Of a DNA stretch of 64,000 nucleotides, positions 23,901 to 34,570 are shown one piece after another. This DNA comes from Beroe forskalii (lineage: Eukaryota; Ctenophora; Nuda; Beroida; Beroidae): the NCBI GenBank assembly GCA_011033025.1, contig WFMF01000631.1, positions 1-64,000 of the forward strand, read 5' to 3'. Position 1 is the first letter of the stretch. Every line of letters begins with the position of its first letter. Made by a program: the position numbers and the translations under genes. The notes under the pieces were generated by a model. It had not been told where the DNA came from, did no database searches, and saw only the letters and a program-made list of their open reading frames with translations.

Positions 23901-26900
23901 GCACAGTCAATGAGATCTGCTCTCGTCCCATCAAGTGCTCCGGGAGGGATGTAGATTTCAAGAAGCTGGGTACTAGCGAGGCTCACAAGTTCCCTCAGAT
24001 GAGTCTCATTGCGAGTACTAACCCCCTCAACTTCGCCTTGGAGTCCTTCGCAGATCTGCTAAATGAGATAAAGGAGGGCAAGCTCTACACCACGGAGAAG
24101 CTGGTGGCTCAGTACTGGAAGGCGCAGGAGCAGTGGTCCAATGAGATAGAGAAGTTGCGGAAGCGCAAGACGAAGCCCCCTGCGTCGAGTAAGCGGCGTA
24201 ACTCCGAGGGTGAGGTGGAGAACACGGATGAGGTGGACTACGCGCAGAAGGAGATGGATCTCCTGGCCAACAAGCCCTTCCTCTCCTTCCCTCAGTACTA
24301 CCAGATCAACTCCAGCCTGCACGCAGAGAAATACGCCCCTAACGGTGAGTCTTGCAGGTGGAAATCAGTGTTGTCACTGGAATTTCATGATTTTCTGAGT
24401 CTAACATGCGATGAAATGCACAATATATTGATCCATAGAATAGGCCAGCACTGCATCTGAGAAAGTAAGGTGTGTTCCCATCAGGTAAGGTGAGCGTGCC
24501 CCGGTTCCTGCTACCTGACTATGGCTTCCTTACGGACGAGAAGAAGGAAGCCAAGGTCTCTAACGACGTGCTGCTGCTCCTGTGTTGCGGGGTGGGGGTT
24601 TATGCTCCAGAGGATGCCAGGGTCAACAACGACAACTACCTCGAGTGAGTGGGATGAGGGGGTGTGTGGGTGAGGGGATGTGGGGTGAGGGGATGTGGGT
24701 GAGGGGATGTGGGGTGAGGGGATGTGGGGTGAGGGATGTGGGGTGAGGGGATGTGGGGTGAGGGGATGTGGGGTGAGGGGATGTGGGGTGAGGGATGTGG
24801 GGTGGGGGTGAGTGGATGTGGGGTGAGGGATGTGGGGTGAGGGATGTGGGGTGAGGGATGTGGGGTGAGTGGATATGGGATGTGGGGATGAGGGTGAGGG
24901 GATGTGGGTGAGGGGATGTGGGGTCAGGGGATGTTGGGTGATTGGATGTGTGGTGAGGGGATGTGGGGTGAGGTGATGTGGGGTTACGGATTAAGAGTGG
25001 GGGGGATGTGGGGTGAGGGGATGTAGGGTTAGTGATGTAGGGTGAGGGATGTAGGATGAGGGATTTAGAGTGAGGGGATGTGGGTGAGGGGATGTGGGGT
25101 GAGGGGATTTGGGGTGAGTGGATGTGGGGCCAGGGGATGTTGGGTGAGTTGATGTTGGGTGATTGGATGTGTGGTGAGGGGATGTGGGGTGAGGTGATGT
25201 GGGGTGACGGATTAAGAGTGGGGATGTGGAGTGAGGGGATGATGTGGGTGAGGTGATGTGTGGTGAGGGGATGCGGGCTGAGGGGATGTGGAGGTGAGGG
25301 GATGTGGGTGAGGGGATGTTGGATGCGTACTGCGGAGTGGGGTTTTTTATCCTAAAGATGTCAGGGTTAACAACGATAACTACCTCTAGTGAGTACTGAG
25401 TAGGAGCTGAATGGTGTTGATGAGTCCATAAGTCGGCGTTTTATTGGAACCCGTTGTAATTTGTGTGACTATAACCATATAATAAACCGTGGCGTCTCAA
25501 CCGTTTTAGGCGCGGCGTATTATGCCGTGCTTGGGTGCCTTATTTGTGCGCGTTGCATTGAAACTACTTTGTGGCCATCACGCGGATGTGGAGGTGAGGG
25601 GACAGGGGTGAGGTGAGGATGGGTAAATTGAGATAGGTCCGGAGACAAACCAGATGTAGATGTCGCAACATATTCTCATTGACACCTGAAATTTCCACAC
25701 TATCGCCATTTCAGAATGATTCCCATTTCTCAGTTTCTCGAACTCACGACACCTTTGCAACACCTCGCCCCGGTTTAACGTTCACTTACTCCTTTCAGAG
25801 CAGTGATAACCCTGGCACAGAATGGTCGGCTGGCGTACCTGGTGGCAGACCACAACATAGCGTACGGAGTCAACTTCCCATTCTCCCGGACCATAGTGTG
25901 TGATGACTTCTCAGCTGCACACAGCATGAACACTGTCTTCCAGCTCATGTCTAGAGCAGGTATGTGGCTCCAGTCCGCGGTTCTCAGCACGGGTGCCTGT
26001 TATCGCATTTACTCTTGGAAAGTTAGTTTACATATCAATCGCAGTCTATATAAATATTAGGTTTCCATAGTCCATACATTCATTTCCCTAAACACAAAAA
26101 TATATATGATTCATCTGATTAAGCAAAAGTAGTTCAAAACTAGCCGGTCAGGCGTCAGCTGGTCAAAAGATAGTCGAAGGACCTGAACCATGAAATTTTG
26201 TTTTGTTTTCATAAGCCAGAGATCAGTCACCAGCTCATGGATGTCTTTCTTTAAAGAGAAGTTTTTAGTCATATTTTTGGGCCATCTATGAGTTTATGGT
26301 TCAAAAAGTCTATTTCACTTTTTAGCCTGAAAATTGGTGTTTTAAGAGGTTAGAGGCTACACTTCAGTCTCAAATAGACGTGTGGGAACGATTGCATTTT
26401 TTTAATTTTATTATAGCAGTGGGGGACAGTTATTTAACACCCTCCCGGTTAAGCGTTGATACTAACCCACCCGAAACCACCAAACCCACCCGAACCCGCC
26501 CAGAAACCACTCAAAACTCATACTTGGGGTGGGTCCGCCTGGTTCAGGTGGTTCCACCCGAACTTCGACCGACGTTGCCCGTCTATTTTTTCTGACTGGA
26601 TGGCGAAAGCGCAAACGTGACTGTCCAAATGTGCGTTTTTAGGGTAACATCCTACGACCCGAAACTCGACAAAACCCACCCCAGCCCTAACGTCATTAAT
26701 GTAGACGAAGATTTTCGTTTTCTCACCAAAATTTTCCCTCGTTCAAAAGAGGGCGTGGCCCCCTGAAATTTCCTCAAGGGGTAGAACGAGAACCATAACG
26801 CTCTTTGTAAATAATTGTTTTGCTCAGACTAACTCTATTTTCCTCTCATGAAAGTTGTGAAAGGGCTGTCGAAAATCAAAGCATTCGACCAATTCAAAAT

Positions 26901-29900
26901 GCGCTGATTATAGTGGTTTACAATTATTCGTTACCAGCAGAGCTGTTTGTCATTGACCAATTAGTACGCAAGTTTACGGTCAACTCGCTCGCTGATTGGT
27001 GTAACTGTAGCTATATGTCCTGCAGTCTCCATGCGCCACCTCACGTCCATTTTAGCTTTCACCTCCAGGTTTTAATTACATAACATTTAGATATTCACCT
27101 CGATTTTAGCACTCAATGATCTTTCACCTCTACTGAATGCTCTTTTCTTTTCCTCTCCTTCCCTCTAAACTGTTGTTCAGGAATCCCAGTCCTGGGTGGC
27201 CCAGCCTTCCAGTTGTAAGCTGTGATTTTTAGTACGTGGGCCGAAACCCCTCCGTTTCCCATATTTTGTCTGCTGATGGTACACCTACACCGCAGATGGC
27301 AGGGACCTTACAACTTTCGTAAGGTAACCGGTGATGATTCACAGTTTAGTCTCTTCCGCCTCTTATGTCAATCCTTGAATTAGGAAATCGATATTCAGTA
27401 TTTTGTTATGTTTGTAGTATACCCATACACCTCTATAGATAAGACATTGGATTACAGCTGCGGCCAAATCGTCGACAGATCGTCGAAGGTATTTGAACCC
27501 TGTCAGTTAGAGCGGGGCCTGTTCGGTGTTAGACCATGTGTGATTTAGACAGATAGATACCTTCTGAGACAAGACACGACACAGAAAATGGAAGAAAATT
27601 ATAACACAAACATAAAGAAAAAAAACAGCAAACTTAATTTCTGAGATAAATTGTCTTTAAATACAAAAAGGAATATAGGTTACGATAATGAAATCAATGC
27701 ATGCGGCCAAAGCTTGAAATCTATGGATATAAAACTTATTCCCTGCCCATACTTCGTACATGAATTCCTTACAATGAAAATGATTGTTTCAACGTTCGAA
27801 ACATCATGGCAGGAAGACTTAATATTTTTTGAATAATTAAAACATTGGGGGGGGGGTTTCACTGTCCCAATTGTCCCAAACTCAAGAAAAAGTGGATTGG
27901 GACAGGGACAAATGGGACATTTGGGACAAATGGGACAATTGGGACAAATGGGACAGAGAAAATGGAACAAATGGGACCTAAAAAAGTGAATTCGGACTGG
28001 GACAATTGGGACATTTGGGACAAATGGGACGATTGGGACAAATGGGACAGAGAAAATGGAACAAATTGGACTCAAAAAAGTGAATATGGACTGGGACAAA
28101 TGGGACATTTGGGACAATTGGGACATAAGTGACAGAGACAACTGGGAATCAAATGATTGTGTTTTTGAGTGGCAGTTTAGTGTTTTTGTCCCACAGCTTG
28201 TTACATAGTGGCAGACAACCAAAACTTGTACTTATTAGCATAGTAGTATGAATATAACTTTTATTTCAATGATAGAAAAACATTGATCAGTGTAAAAATG
28301 ATACATGACTGATTTTTTCAACTTTTGAAATCCCAATTGTCCCCAATGTTGTCCCAATTGTCCCAAAAACCAGTCCCAAACTCAAAAAAAAGTAAATTGG
28401 GACAGGGACAATTGGGACAATTGGGACAGTGACACTCCCCCCAACATTCTTTCGACGGATTGTTTCTCTCCGAGCTAACAGAACGAGCAGGAAGAGAATC
28501 GCGTTGATTAACGGCAGAGAACATTTGAAAGCCATCAATAAATCTTTAAATTTTTTGTGGCGGTTAAAATTATAAAAACATATATACTCAACAGAAAATA
28601 CGACGGGGTAAGCGGAAGTACAAAAAAGAATGATAAAGAAACAAGAAGGGTTGTGAAATTGGCACGATTCCCAGAATTTAGGTTTTGAGGTGCAGCAGCG
28701 TTCATTTTCCTGATGAAATGAACCTGAACACACATGCATACGAGTACAACTATACACGGGACCAAAAACTGTGAATATATCAGAAATCCACCAGCAATTT
28801 TCTGATTCTCCCACTGTCGAATCAAAGTTATCATGACTCCTTCGCCAACGTAGCTGATAGCTTCGACATACTGAAAGAACTGAAGGCAGTGCCTGTGATT
28901 GTATAATGCACGATACCAGCAGACTACATCAGCAGCAGAGGTGGCGAGGCTTATGAGAGGGAGGAGTATCAGGAAAGTCTTTATGAGGGTCGCGTTGAGC
29001 TGATAGAAGGGTTGACTCAAGTGCACTGCCTTGACAACAGTCAGCACCAAGTTGAAGAAGACAGAGGCAGTGTAGCTGAACACGCCCAGACACAGGAACA
29101 CTATCACCGGGATGCCAGGTATGTTGCTATGGGGATCCCTCCGACACACCAAGGCGACTGTTCCCCTGGCGACCTCTGCGGCAGCAGATACCATGTCCGC
29201 TGCAGCGATGAGGATGAAGAGGAGGGCAGACAGTCGGCGTCTGTCTGCGTAATAATCCCATATTATCACGGCGTTCTGAGTCAGGATGACGGCAGCCAGA
29301 CAGAGGTTCACCGGAGCCATGTAGTCGAACACAGACTGTATCCGTGGTCCGGCAGTCATGTCCAGTGGAGTGGACATGTCCAGTGGAGTGGACATGTCCA
29401 GTGGAGTTGACATGTCCAGAGACTGGGCTGGGCTCATATCCATCAGTCTAATGAACATGCATTGATAAGGTACAAAATCCCGGATTTATCATTCAAAAGT
29501 CAAAATTCAGAGTTTCAAATACTCAGAGTTTAACTAACTAACTTCAAAGACTCAGACCTTCGCTGTTGGCAAACTTTTCATTATTAACGGATCTGATAGA
29601 AAAACTTTCGATTTTTGATTTGAATTAGAAAATATTATCAGAGCAATATCTAACTGATGATTGAAGTATATTCTAACTTTCCTCTGATCTAAAATAACAT
29701 GAAAGTAAAGGTAACAAGACTTGCGCCTGCCGGCGCATTTCTTGTGCCCGTTGTTCCCGTATACAGGCGCTTAATTTCCTGTTCCCCGGGGCTGGTATAA
29801 AAACACGCCGTCATTTGATCGTCGATCATTGTACATTGTCCGTCTCATTTACTGACATGAAGAGTTGACGATAAAGCACTACTATCAATTACTGAGGTGT

Positions 29901-32900
29901 CGCTACCTCTGAGATCGGTGTCTGAAATATCCTCAAAACCACAATTTGTACGCGTGTGATACTGATTTAACAGTATATTCACCTACGGACATGGCGCCGC
30001 GCGATCGGAAATTTCAGAAGAATTCTCATTTTTCGAGGTGGCGACACCTGCCTCAGTGTCACATCGCAATACCATAACCAAAGGGCAAAGTACTAAAGTA
30101 CCAACATCATTGAATCATTCTTCTGAATATTTCTTTCATAAGTATAGACTGTTCGTTTTCTCTTATCTAACATAGGTGAGCGCTTAAATTTCATGAAAAT
30201 ATAAAGTTTGTACGTGATTTGCACGTGCATTTTATTGCGCGCGCAACACCTGCCATGTTCTGTTTGCGCCCAACACCTGCCATGTTTTGTTTGCGCGCGT
30301 ACCCATTCATTCTTGGTTGTTTCCTTTTGAGTTTTGTGCGACATTTCGTGCTCACATCAAGCGTTGCACATTATCAAGCAGTGTGCGCTGCGCGCCCGAG
30401 TGATATTATAAAGGAGCAGGAAATGATGGAAAAAGTGACATACCACGGATCGCATACGACCAAATTCGGTCGCGCGCAGCACACCACCTATTTCAGATTT
30501 AACAGTACGCATCAAAGTAGTATACACACAACACCCACAAAACACGATCTCTGCTAACCTTTTCTCAATGCCTTTTTGTAAAACAAAAACGCGATTGGGA
30601 ACAGGAAAAAATGAAGGACATATCAGTTTTCGAGAATCTTAAAGTTGAGTAGTTGAATAACTTATTCAACAACTCAATAAGGAAAGAGGTCCGCTTTATT
30701 GGGTGAAAGAAAATGCGACATTGAACTAATATCCTAGTTGTTAACAGAACATGTTTAAAGATGAAAAATACCGATGGCCTGAGAGAACACCGTAAACAGA
30801 ATATCGCAAAATAAACGTCTGCAATTCAAAGCTTTGATAAATTCCTCGAAGATCACTCTCTTGACAAGACGAATTGACGGAGACTAGGTCGACCCTCTTC
30901 ACACAACATAATAATTATAGATATTAGTAGCAGACCCATTTGGCCTGCTAATACAAAGCTCATTCGGCGGTGCTACGCACCACCTCCTTCGAAAATTTTG
31001 GACATACGCAATTGAAATTAATGAACAACTTTTTACTACATCGAGAAATTCGAATCAGAACCAAATTTATTCAGGGGAATAGCATAACAAAACCAACAAG
31101 GCCAGAAGTTAAATTCAGACTTCTCATATTACCATAGCAACGCAAGCATTTTTCCCTAATTCAGCACGTGAATGCTGACACAAAACTAGTTCCTAGGGAG
31201 TCATGATACTTTTTTTATTTTTTGGGTAAATTGAGCGATTCGTCGAGGCCAGTATCACGCCAGTATCGCGCCAGTATCAGGCCAGTACCACGCCAGTATC
31301 GCGCCAGTACCAGGCCTACCTCACGCCGTTATCGTGCCAGTATCACGCCAGTATCGCGCCAGTCGACACTTACTTTAAGCCAGGACGCCAGTAACACGCC
31401 AGTATATGATCTGATACTGGCGTGCTACTGGCGTCCTGGCTTAAAATAAGTGTAGACTGGCGTGCTACTGGCGTGCTACTGCCGTGCTACTGGCGCGATA
31501 CTGGCGTGCTACTGGCGTGCTACTGGCGCGCTACTGGCGTGATACTGGCGTGATAACGGCGTGAGTTAGGCCTGATACTGGCGCGATACTGGCGTGGTAC
31601 TGGCGCGCTACTGGCGTGATACTGGCCTCGACGGATCGCTCAATTTACCATTTTTTGTTGTTTCTATTCCAGAAAAAACAGTGAAAAAGCAAGAAAATAA
31701 ATTGAAACATGGATCCTGTATGCAACCAATATAACGTTTTAGCAGGTGGTTGGGTAGCTCCCACTCAAATATTATCGAGGTGTATCCCCGGCCCAGATCG
31801 GAAATATTTGAACCTACTTTAGTCTCCACTCTCCAGTTGACACACCATATAACCCCAGTTGACACACCATATAACCCAGTTGACACACCATAACCCACAG
31901 GACGTGTTGGACAGAGCTGGTTTGCAGAGTCCTTTGTCTCAGACACGGTGTCCGACACCCTGACCACCTTCTCCCACACCAACACGTCGCCAGACAACGG
32001 CCTTGAGGTGAGCGGAACACGGCAAAATGTTGGGGAAAGTCGTCAAAAATATTTCAGTGATTAATTATACCAAAGCTCAAGTAATATTCTATACGGTAAA
32101 TACACACTTGGGCGTGGAATTTACACATTAATTCCACGAGCTTGCGAGTGCATTTATTGGAGTAATTGCACGAGCTTGCGAGTGCAATTACGATGGTTAA
32201 TTTTCCCAATTTTAACACCCACGTGTGTATTTACTGTATTATTACCCTGCCATATATGCATCAATCAAATGAGTAGGTTTGAAACTTAGAAACATTTTAT
32301 GCTTCATAGTCAAGGCAAAAAGGAATAATAAGTGCATAAAGTTTGGGTATGACCAAACCCGACTGCTTCTCCAACCAAGACTGAATGTCGACTGCTTATC
32401 TCGACAGCCAAGCAGCCAGCATTTTTCACATCATTTTAACAACAGCACCGTTCTGGCAACGGTACCGTTGTAAACAAGGCGCCGTTGTTTACAAGGTACC
32501 TTGTTAACAACGATACCTCGGTAACAACGGTACCTCGTTAACAACGGTACTATGTTAACAACGGTACCTTGTTAACAATGCTATCTCGTTAACAACGATA
32601 TCTCGTTAACAACGGTACCTCGTTAACAACGGTACCTCGTTAACAGCGGTACCTAGTTAACAACGGTACCTCGTTTGCAACGGTACCTCATTAACAACGG
32701 TACCTCATTAACAACGGTACCTCGTTAACAACGGTACCTTGTTGACAACGGTACCTCGTTAACAGCGGTACCTCGTTTACAACGGTACCTCGTTAACAAC
32801 GGTACCTCGTTTACAACGGTACCTCATTAACAACGGTACCTTATTTACAACGGTACCTTATTTACAACGGTACCTTATTAACAACGGTACCTTATTTACA

Positions 32901-34570
32901 ACGGTACCTTATTAACAACGGTACCTTACTTACAACGGTACTTTAACAACGATTAAGCAAGACAAGACAAGCGTACAAAAGAAAACAAGGCAAATAATGA
33001 CGAGAACTGCAGTGCATGTCCTTATATATGTTGGCTGACACCACTCAGTCATTGATGACGAACAGCGACGTATGCACATTCCACGTACCAACACTATGAC
33101 GTTGACACCACTCAGCACCCAATCAAGCATGACGAATAGCGTTACGTGCACATACCAACCCTATGACGTTGACACCACTTTGCACCGAATCAGACATGAC
33201 GAATAGCGTTACGTGCACATACCAACTCTATGACGTTGACACCACTTTGCACCGAATCAGACATGACGAATAGCGTTACGTGCACATACCAACTCTATGA
33301 CGTTGACACCACTTTGCACCGAATCAGACATGACGAATAGCGTTACGTGCACATACCAACTCTATGACGTTGACACCACTCTGCACCGAATCAGACATGA
33401 CGAATAGCTATAATCTGATGCGGATCTCGTATAGAATCTGACCTTAAAGAAAAACACGATCACATGTGAATGTAGTCAGCTAAGTCATTAGCAATTGGAA
33501 TGTATCAAAATGTATGAATGTACTCCTCAGTTGAACAATAGGAGAATAGGTATTGCGCCATAATCATTATATTCATCCCAATCTAAATAAGAAACGAACA
33601 CTGGCAGATAGAAATGACGGCGCACAGAAATAATGCAAATGAAATTGATAAAACGGAGCAATACACCATACATACGGCGCCACAAGTCTGCGTTATATCT
33701 CTTACACTAGATAAATAAACATTGAAACACGGACGGAGTTATCAAGCCCGTCTGAGTGGCGCCATTTGGGTGTATACGATAGTGTTCCTCTATCTATTTT
33801 ATCTTTAATCTTGTGTTGCCCTGTTGTATCGTTAAGATATATCGTATTTTATATATTGTGCTCCTTATTTACCTTATCTTGTGCTACCGAATATACACGC
33901 CTCTTAACATATTATTGTGCTCCTTATCGCTACTTTATCTTGTTTTACAGTACATATTCGGTTAAGAATATATCGCCTTTAATATGAAAAGTGCGATAAC
34001 AGATATCATGGGAGGTTATTATTCTCCTATTTACATCCTCACAGAGATAGCAAATAGGCTGGAATCGTGCGAATGGCTGTTTCAGAAAGTTTGTAGTCAT
34101 TCAACAGTAGTAATTCAACAGTTGGGATTAGTAATTCAACAGTTGAAATATAGAAATTACCCACTGGACAGTAATTCAACTGGTGGGCACGGTGATGTTA
34201 CACGATTAATATTGCTCAAAAATTTGAAAAGTAATTACACTGCAGGGTAATAATACCTAAAATATGTACTTTTCCCATAAAATGTACTTTTCCCATGAAA
34301 TGTACTTTTCCCATGAAATGTACTTTTCCAATGAAATGTCCTTTTCCTATGAAATGTACTTTTCCTATGAAATGTACTTTTCCTACGAGATGTACTTTTT
34401 CTATGAAATGTATTTTTCCTATAAAATGTACTTTTCCTATAAAATGTACTTTCCCATGTACTTTTCCTATGACATTTTCCCAACCCCAGGTGAGGAACAT
34501 GATCTCAGTGGCCCGGGCTATCGGAGAGAAGGAGAAAGCAGAGAAACAAGCTCGCGAGGGATTCGCCTGA
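20994..34570 (+). CDS. SF2 (Ski2-like) DExH/D-type helicase, six exons, one frameshift
   Basis: Exons: 20994-22034, 23154-24344, 24485-24644, 25799-25959, 31901-32007, 34490-34570, all with GT-AG borders and matching phases. The start is the first ATG (MSRLFEV). One base is missing in exon 2 near 23520-23526, just after the SSATLP codons; with it, exon lengths total 2742 nt, exactly 913 codons plus stop. Residues 1-280 are unassigned, with a Lys/Gly-rich linker at ~112-132. Motifs in order: PYPHQ (~286), Walker A NAGKTTT (~314), Walker B DEPT (~434), SAT (~465), STNPL (IV-like), YGVNFP (V, ~820), and QLMSRAGRVGQ (VI) split across exons 4/5. This order fits SF2 helicases, with domain 2 closest to Ski2-like enzymes: an ATP-dependent nucleic-acid remodeller of unknown substrate. 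The DEPT box is unusual. The tail is short, basic and acidic. Orthology is unknown; viral or transposon ancestry is possible but not shown. Confidence 0.82.
22069..22383. mobile_element. MITE in helicase intron 1
   Basis: The left arm GGGAGCCATCCATATAGGAC, followed by CCGCAAA, pairs with the right arm, which on the opposite strand reads GGGACCATCCATAAAGGACG and then CCGCAAA. The C-rich interior repeats GTCCGCA words. ~315 bp; no clear target duplication. Confidence 0.6.
22384..23153. other. Rest of helicase intron 1
   Basis: AT-rich intron sequence with a TATACATGAAT/GTACAC-rich part near 22800-22880. It ends in a T-rich tract and the acceptor CAG at 23151-23153. Confidence 0.5.
24648..25335 (+). 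repeat. Minisatellite GATGTGGGGTGAGGG in helicase intron 3
   Basis: About 40 copies of a 14-17-bp unit that starts right at the exon 3 splice donor. The unit resembles the intron's first bases (GTGAGTGGGATGAGGG), suggesting that the array grew from the donor region. Confidence 0.9.
25331..25397 (+). pseudogene. Degraded duplicate of the end of helicase exon 3
   Basis: Reads 'cctaaagatgtcagggtt', 'aacaacgataactacctc', then 'tagtgagt', matching the last ~50 bases of exon 3 plus its donor (24590-24650: 'ccagaggatgccagggtc', 'aacaacgacaactacctc', 'gagtgagt'). The copy has TAG where exon 3 has GAG, so it would stop translation. It lies at the far end of the minisatellite. Confidence 0.8.
25960..27118. 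other. Helicase intron 4, first part
   Basis: No exon recognised. 26455-26690 is rich in ACCCACCCGAAACC-type words; otherwise AT-rich. Confidence 0.4.
27119..27452 (+). repeat. Interspersed repeat family R1, copy 3
   Basis: Best-preserved copy; see 2520-2832 and 15531-15763. It reads 'gatctttcacctc' to 'acacctctatagataagac' and is free of homopolymer inflation, so it serves as the reference for copy 1. Confidence 0.7.
27847..28442. mobile_element. GTCCCAATT-family MITE with G-run/C-run ends
   Basis: The left end is a 10-G run followed by TTTCACTGTCCCAATTGTCCC. The right end inverts this (GGGACAGTGACACTCCCCCC). Flanked by AACATT at 27841-27846 and 28443-28448, a perfect 6-bp repeat. Subterminal DNA is a tandem of GGGACAAATGGGACA words. 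Length 596 bp; it encodes nothing credible. It sits at the 3' end of the receptor gene on the opposite strand. Confidence 0.82.
28443..28556 (-). pseudogene. Out-of-frame TM7 region of the receptor gene
   Basis: In the frame one base off from the main ORF, the minus strand encodes a hydrophobic helix (CSLPLINAILFLLVLLARR) and a basic start of tail, as expected for TM7 plus the juxtamembrane region. The switch is at the A6 run (T6 at 28551-28556 on +); one more A would join it to the upstream frame. The coding frame then runs straight into the MITE at 28442. Confidence 0.7.
28535..29458 (-). CDS. Seven-transmembrane receptor (divergent rhodopsin-like GPCR), frameshifted before TM7
   Basis: 307-aa frame from ATG at 29458. 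The N-terminus has three tandem DMSTPL repeats (an 18-bp DNA repeat at 29361-29415), then hydrophobic helices: TM1 ~55-75, TM2 ~82-105 with Asp in AAADMVSA, TM3 ~120-145, TM4 ~165-185, TM5 ~230-250, TM6 ~272-295. The TM3 end reads VVKAVHLSQPF where class A receptors have DRY...P, so the ionic-lock motif is lost or changed. The frame stops after TM6; TM7 follows in the next frame. Topology and the TM3-end proline favour a plasma-membrane GPCR; the ligand is unknown. The gene is nested antisense in helicase intron 4 and its 3' end meets a MITE. It may be functional with an assembly error, or a young pseudogene. Confidence 0.75.
   Translation of the reverse strand: MFIRLMDMSPAQSLDMSTPLDMSTPLDMSTPLDMTAGPRIQSVFDYMAPVNLCLAAVILTQNAVIIWDYYADRRRLSALLFILIAAADMVSAAAEVARGTVALVCRRDPHSNIPGIPVIVFLCLGVFSYTASVFFNLVLTVVKAVHLSQPFYQLNATLIKTFLILLPLISLATSAADVVCWYRALYNHRHCLQFFQYVEAISYVGEGVMITLIRQWENQKIAGGFLIYSQFLVPCIVVLVCMCVQVHFIRKMNAAAPQNLNSGNRANFTTLLVSLSFFFVLPLTPSYFLLSIYVFIILTATKNLKIY
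29892..30056. mobile_element. AGGTGTCGCCAC-family MITE, copy 1
   Basis: Left arm CTGAGGTGTCGCTACCTC; the right arm on the opposite strand is CTGAGGCAGGTGTCGCCACC. A second copy lies at 36072-36209. The left flank is TA; the right flank TG suggests a decayed TA duplication. Confidence 0.65.
30233..30305 (+). repeat. Two-unit tandem repeat (~35 bp)
   Basis: CAACACCTGCCATGTTCTG and CAACACCTGCCATGTTTTG, each followed by TTTGCGC, in tandem. Confidence 0.65.
30626..30661. repeat. Near-perfect palindrome
   Basis: TTGAGTAGTTGAATAA is followed after one base by TTATTCAACAACTCAA, its reverse complement with one mismatch. Function unknown. Confidence 0.7.
31225..31649. mobile_element. Small foldback transposon with palindromic minisatellite
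   Basis: Ends GGTAAATTGAGCGATTCGTC and its inverse, bounded by perfect 8-bp repeats ATTTTTTG at 31217-31224 and 31650-31657. The interior is CGCCAGTATCACGCCAGTAC-type units up to ~31405, then the same units inverted to the right end, so the element is one hairpin centred near 31410. Same plan as the elements at 4.6-14.7 kb (GGT...ACC ends, 8-bp duplication, mirrored minisatellite) with unrelated repeat sequence. It lies 250 bp before helicase exon 5. Confidence 0.88.
32094..32236. mobile_element. TA-flanked hairpin MITE
   Basis: Left arm CGGTAAATACACAC and right arm CAGTAAATACACAC (opposite strand), with TA on both sides. Inside are two copies of CACGAGCTTGCGAGTGCA, the second within a TAATTGCAC...GTGCAATTA palindrome. 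Tc1/mariner-type mobilisation is likely from the TA duplication. Confidence 0.7.
32455..32945 (+). repeat. Minisatellite, 17-bp unit GGTACCTCGTTAACAAC
   Basis: About 28 copies of AACAACGGTACCTCGTT with small changes. Each unit holds the palindrome GGTACC and most hold GTTAAC. Lies in the last helicase intron. Confidence 0.92.
33030..33415 (+). repeat. 67-bp tandem repeat, about five copies
   Basis: Units start GACGTTGACACCACT near 33099, 33166, 33233, 33300 and 33367, with a diverged part-copy upstream. The central units are nearly identical. Confidence 0.9.
33416..34262. other. Helicase intron 5, AT-rich part
   Basis: No exon recognised. Short repeated words occur: 'ttatcttgt..ta' near 33790-33960 and three 'ATTCAACAGT' words near 34095-34145. 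Confidence 0.4.
34263..34480 (+). repeat. Minisatellite, 18-bp unit TGTACTTTTCCCATGAAA
   Basis: About 12 copies ending a few bases before the acceptor of the last helicase exon (34490). The pyrimidine-rich units may supply the acceptor's polypyrimidine tract (inference). Confidence 0.9.

Larger units (their letters stand above)
29712..30951. mobile_element. Possible Helitron-like element, copy 1
   Basis: Starts AACAAGACTTGCGCCTGCCG, with an ACAAGA/TCTTGT inverted pair and GCGCCTG/CAGGCGC stem, like the element at 46199-47806. Also shares a GCCTTTTTGTA...ACAAAAA block (30569; 47437) and the GGCCTGCTAAT end. The end fits the Helitron CTRRT signature, but a strong terminal hairpin is visible only in copy 2. 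Non-coding; contains another MITE. Confidence 0.45.

Noticed and set aside
27680-28222. 180-aa minus-strand frame with VPFVPIVPNVP repeats
   Set aside because: Translation of the GTCCCAATT/GGGACAAAT subterminal repeats of a MITE.
29012-29410. 132-aa plus-strand frame
   Set aside because: Antisense shadow of the receptor gene; the minus strand shows the membrane helices.
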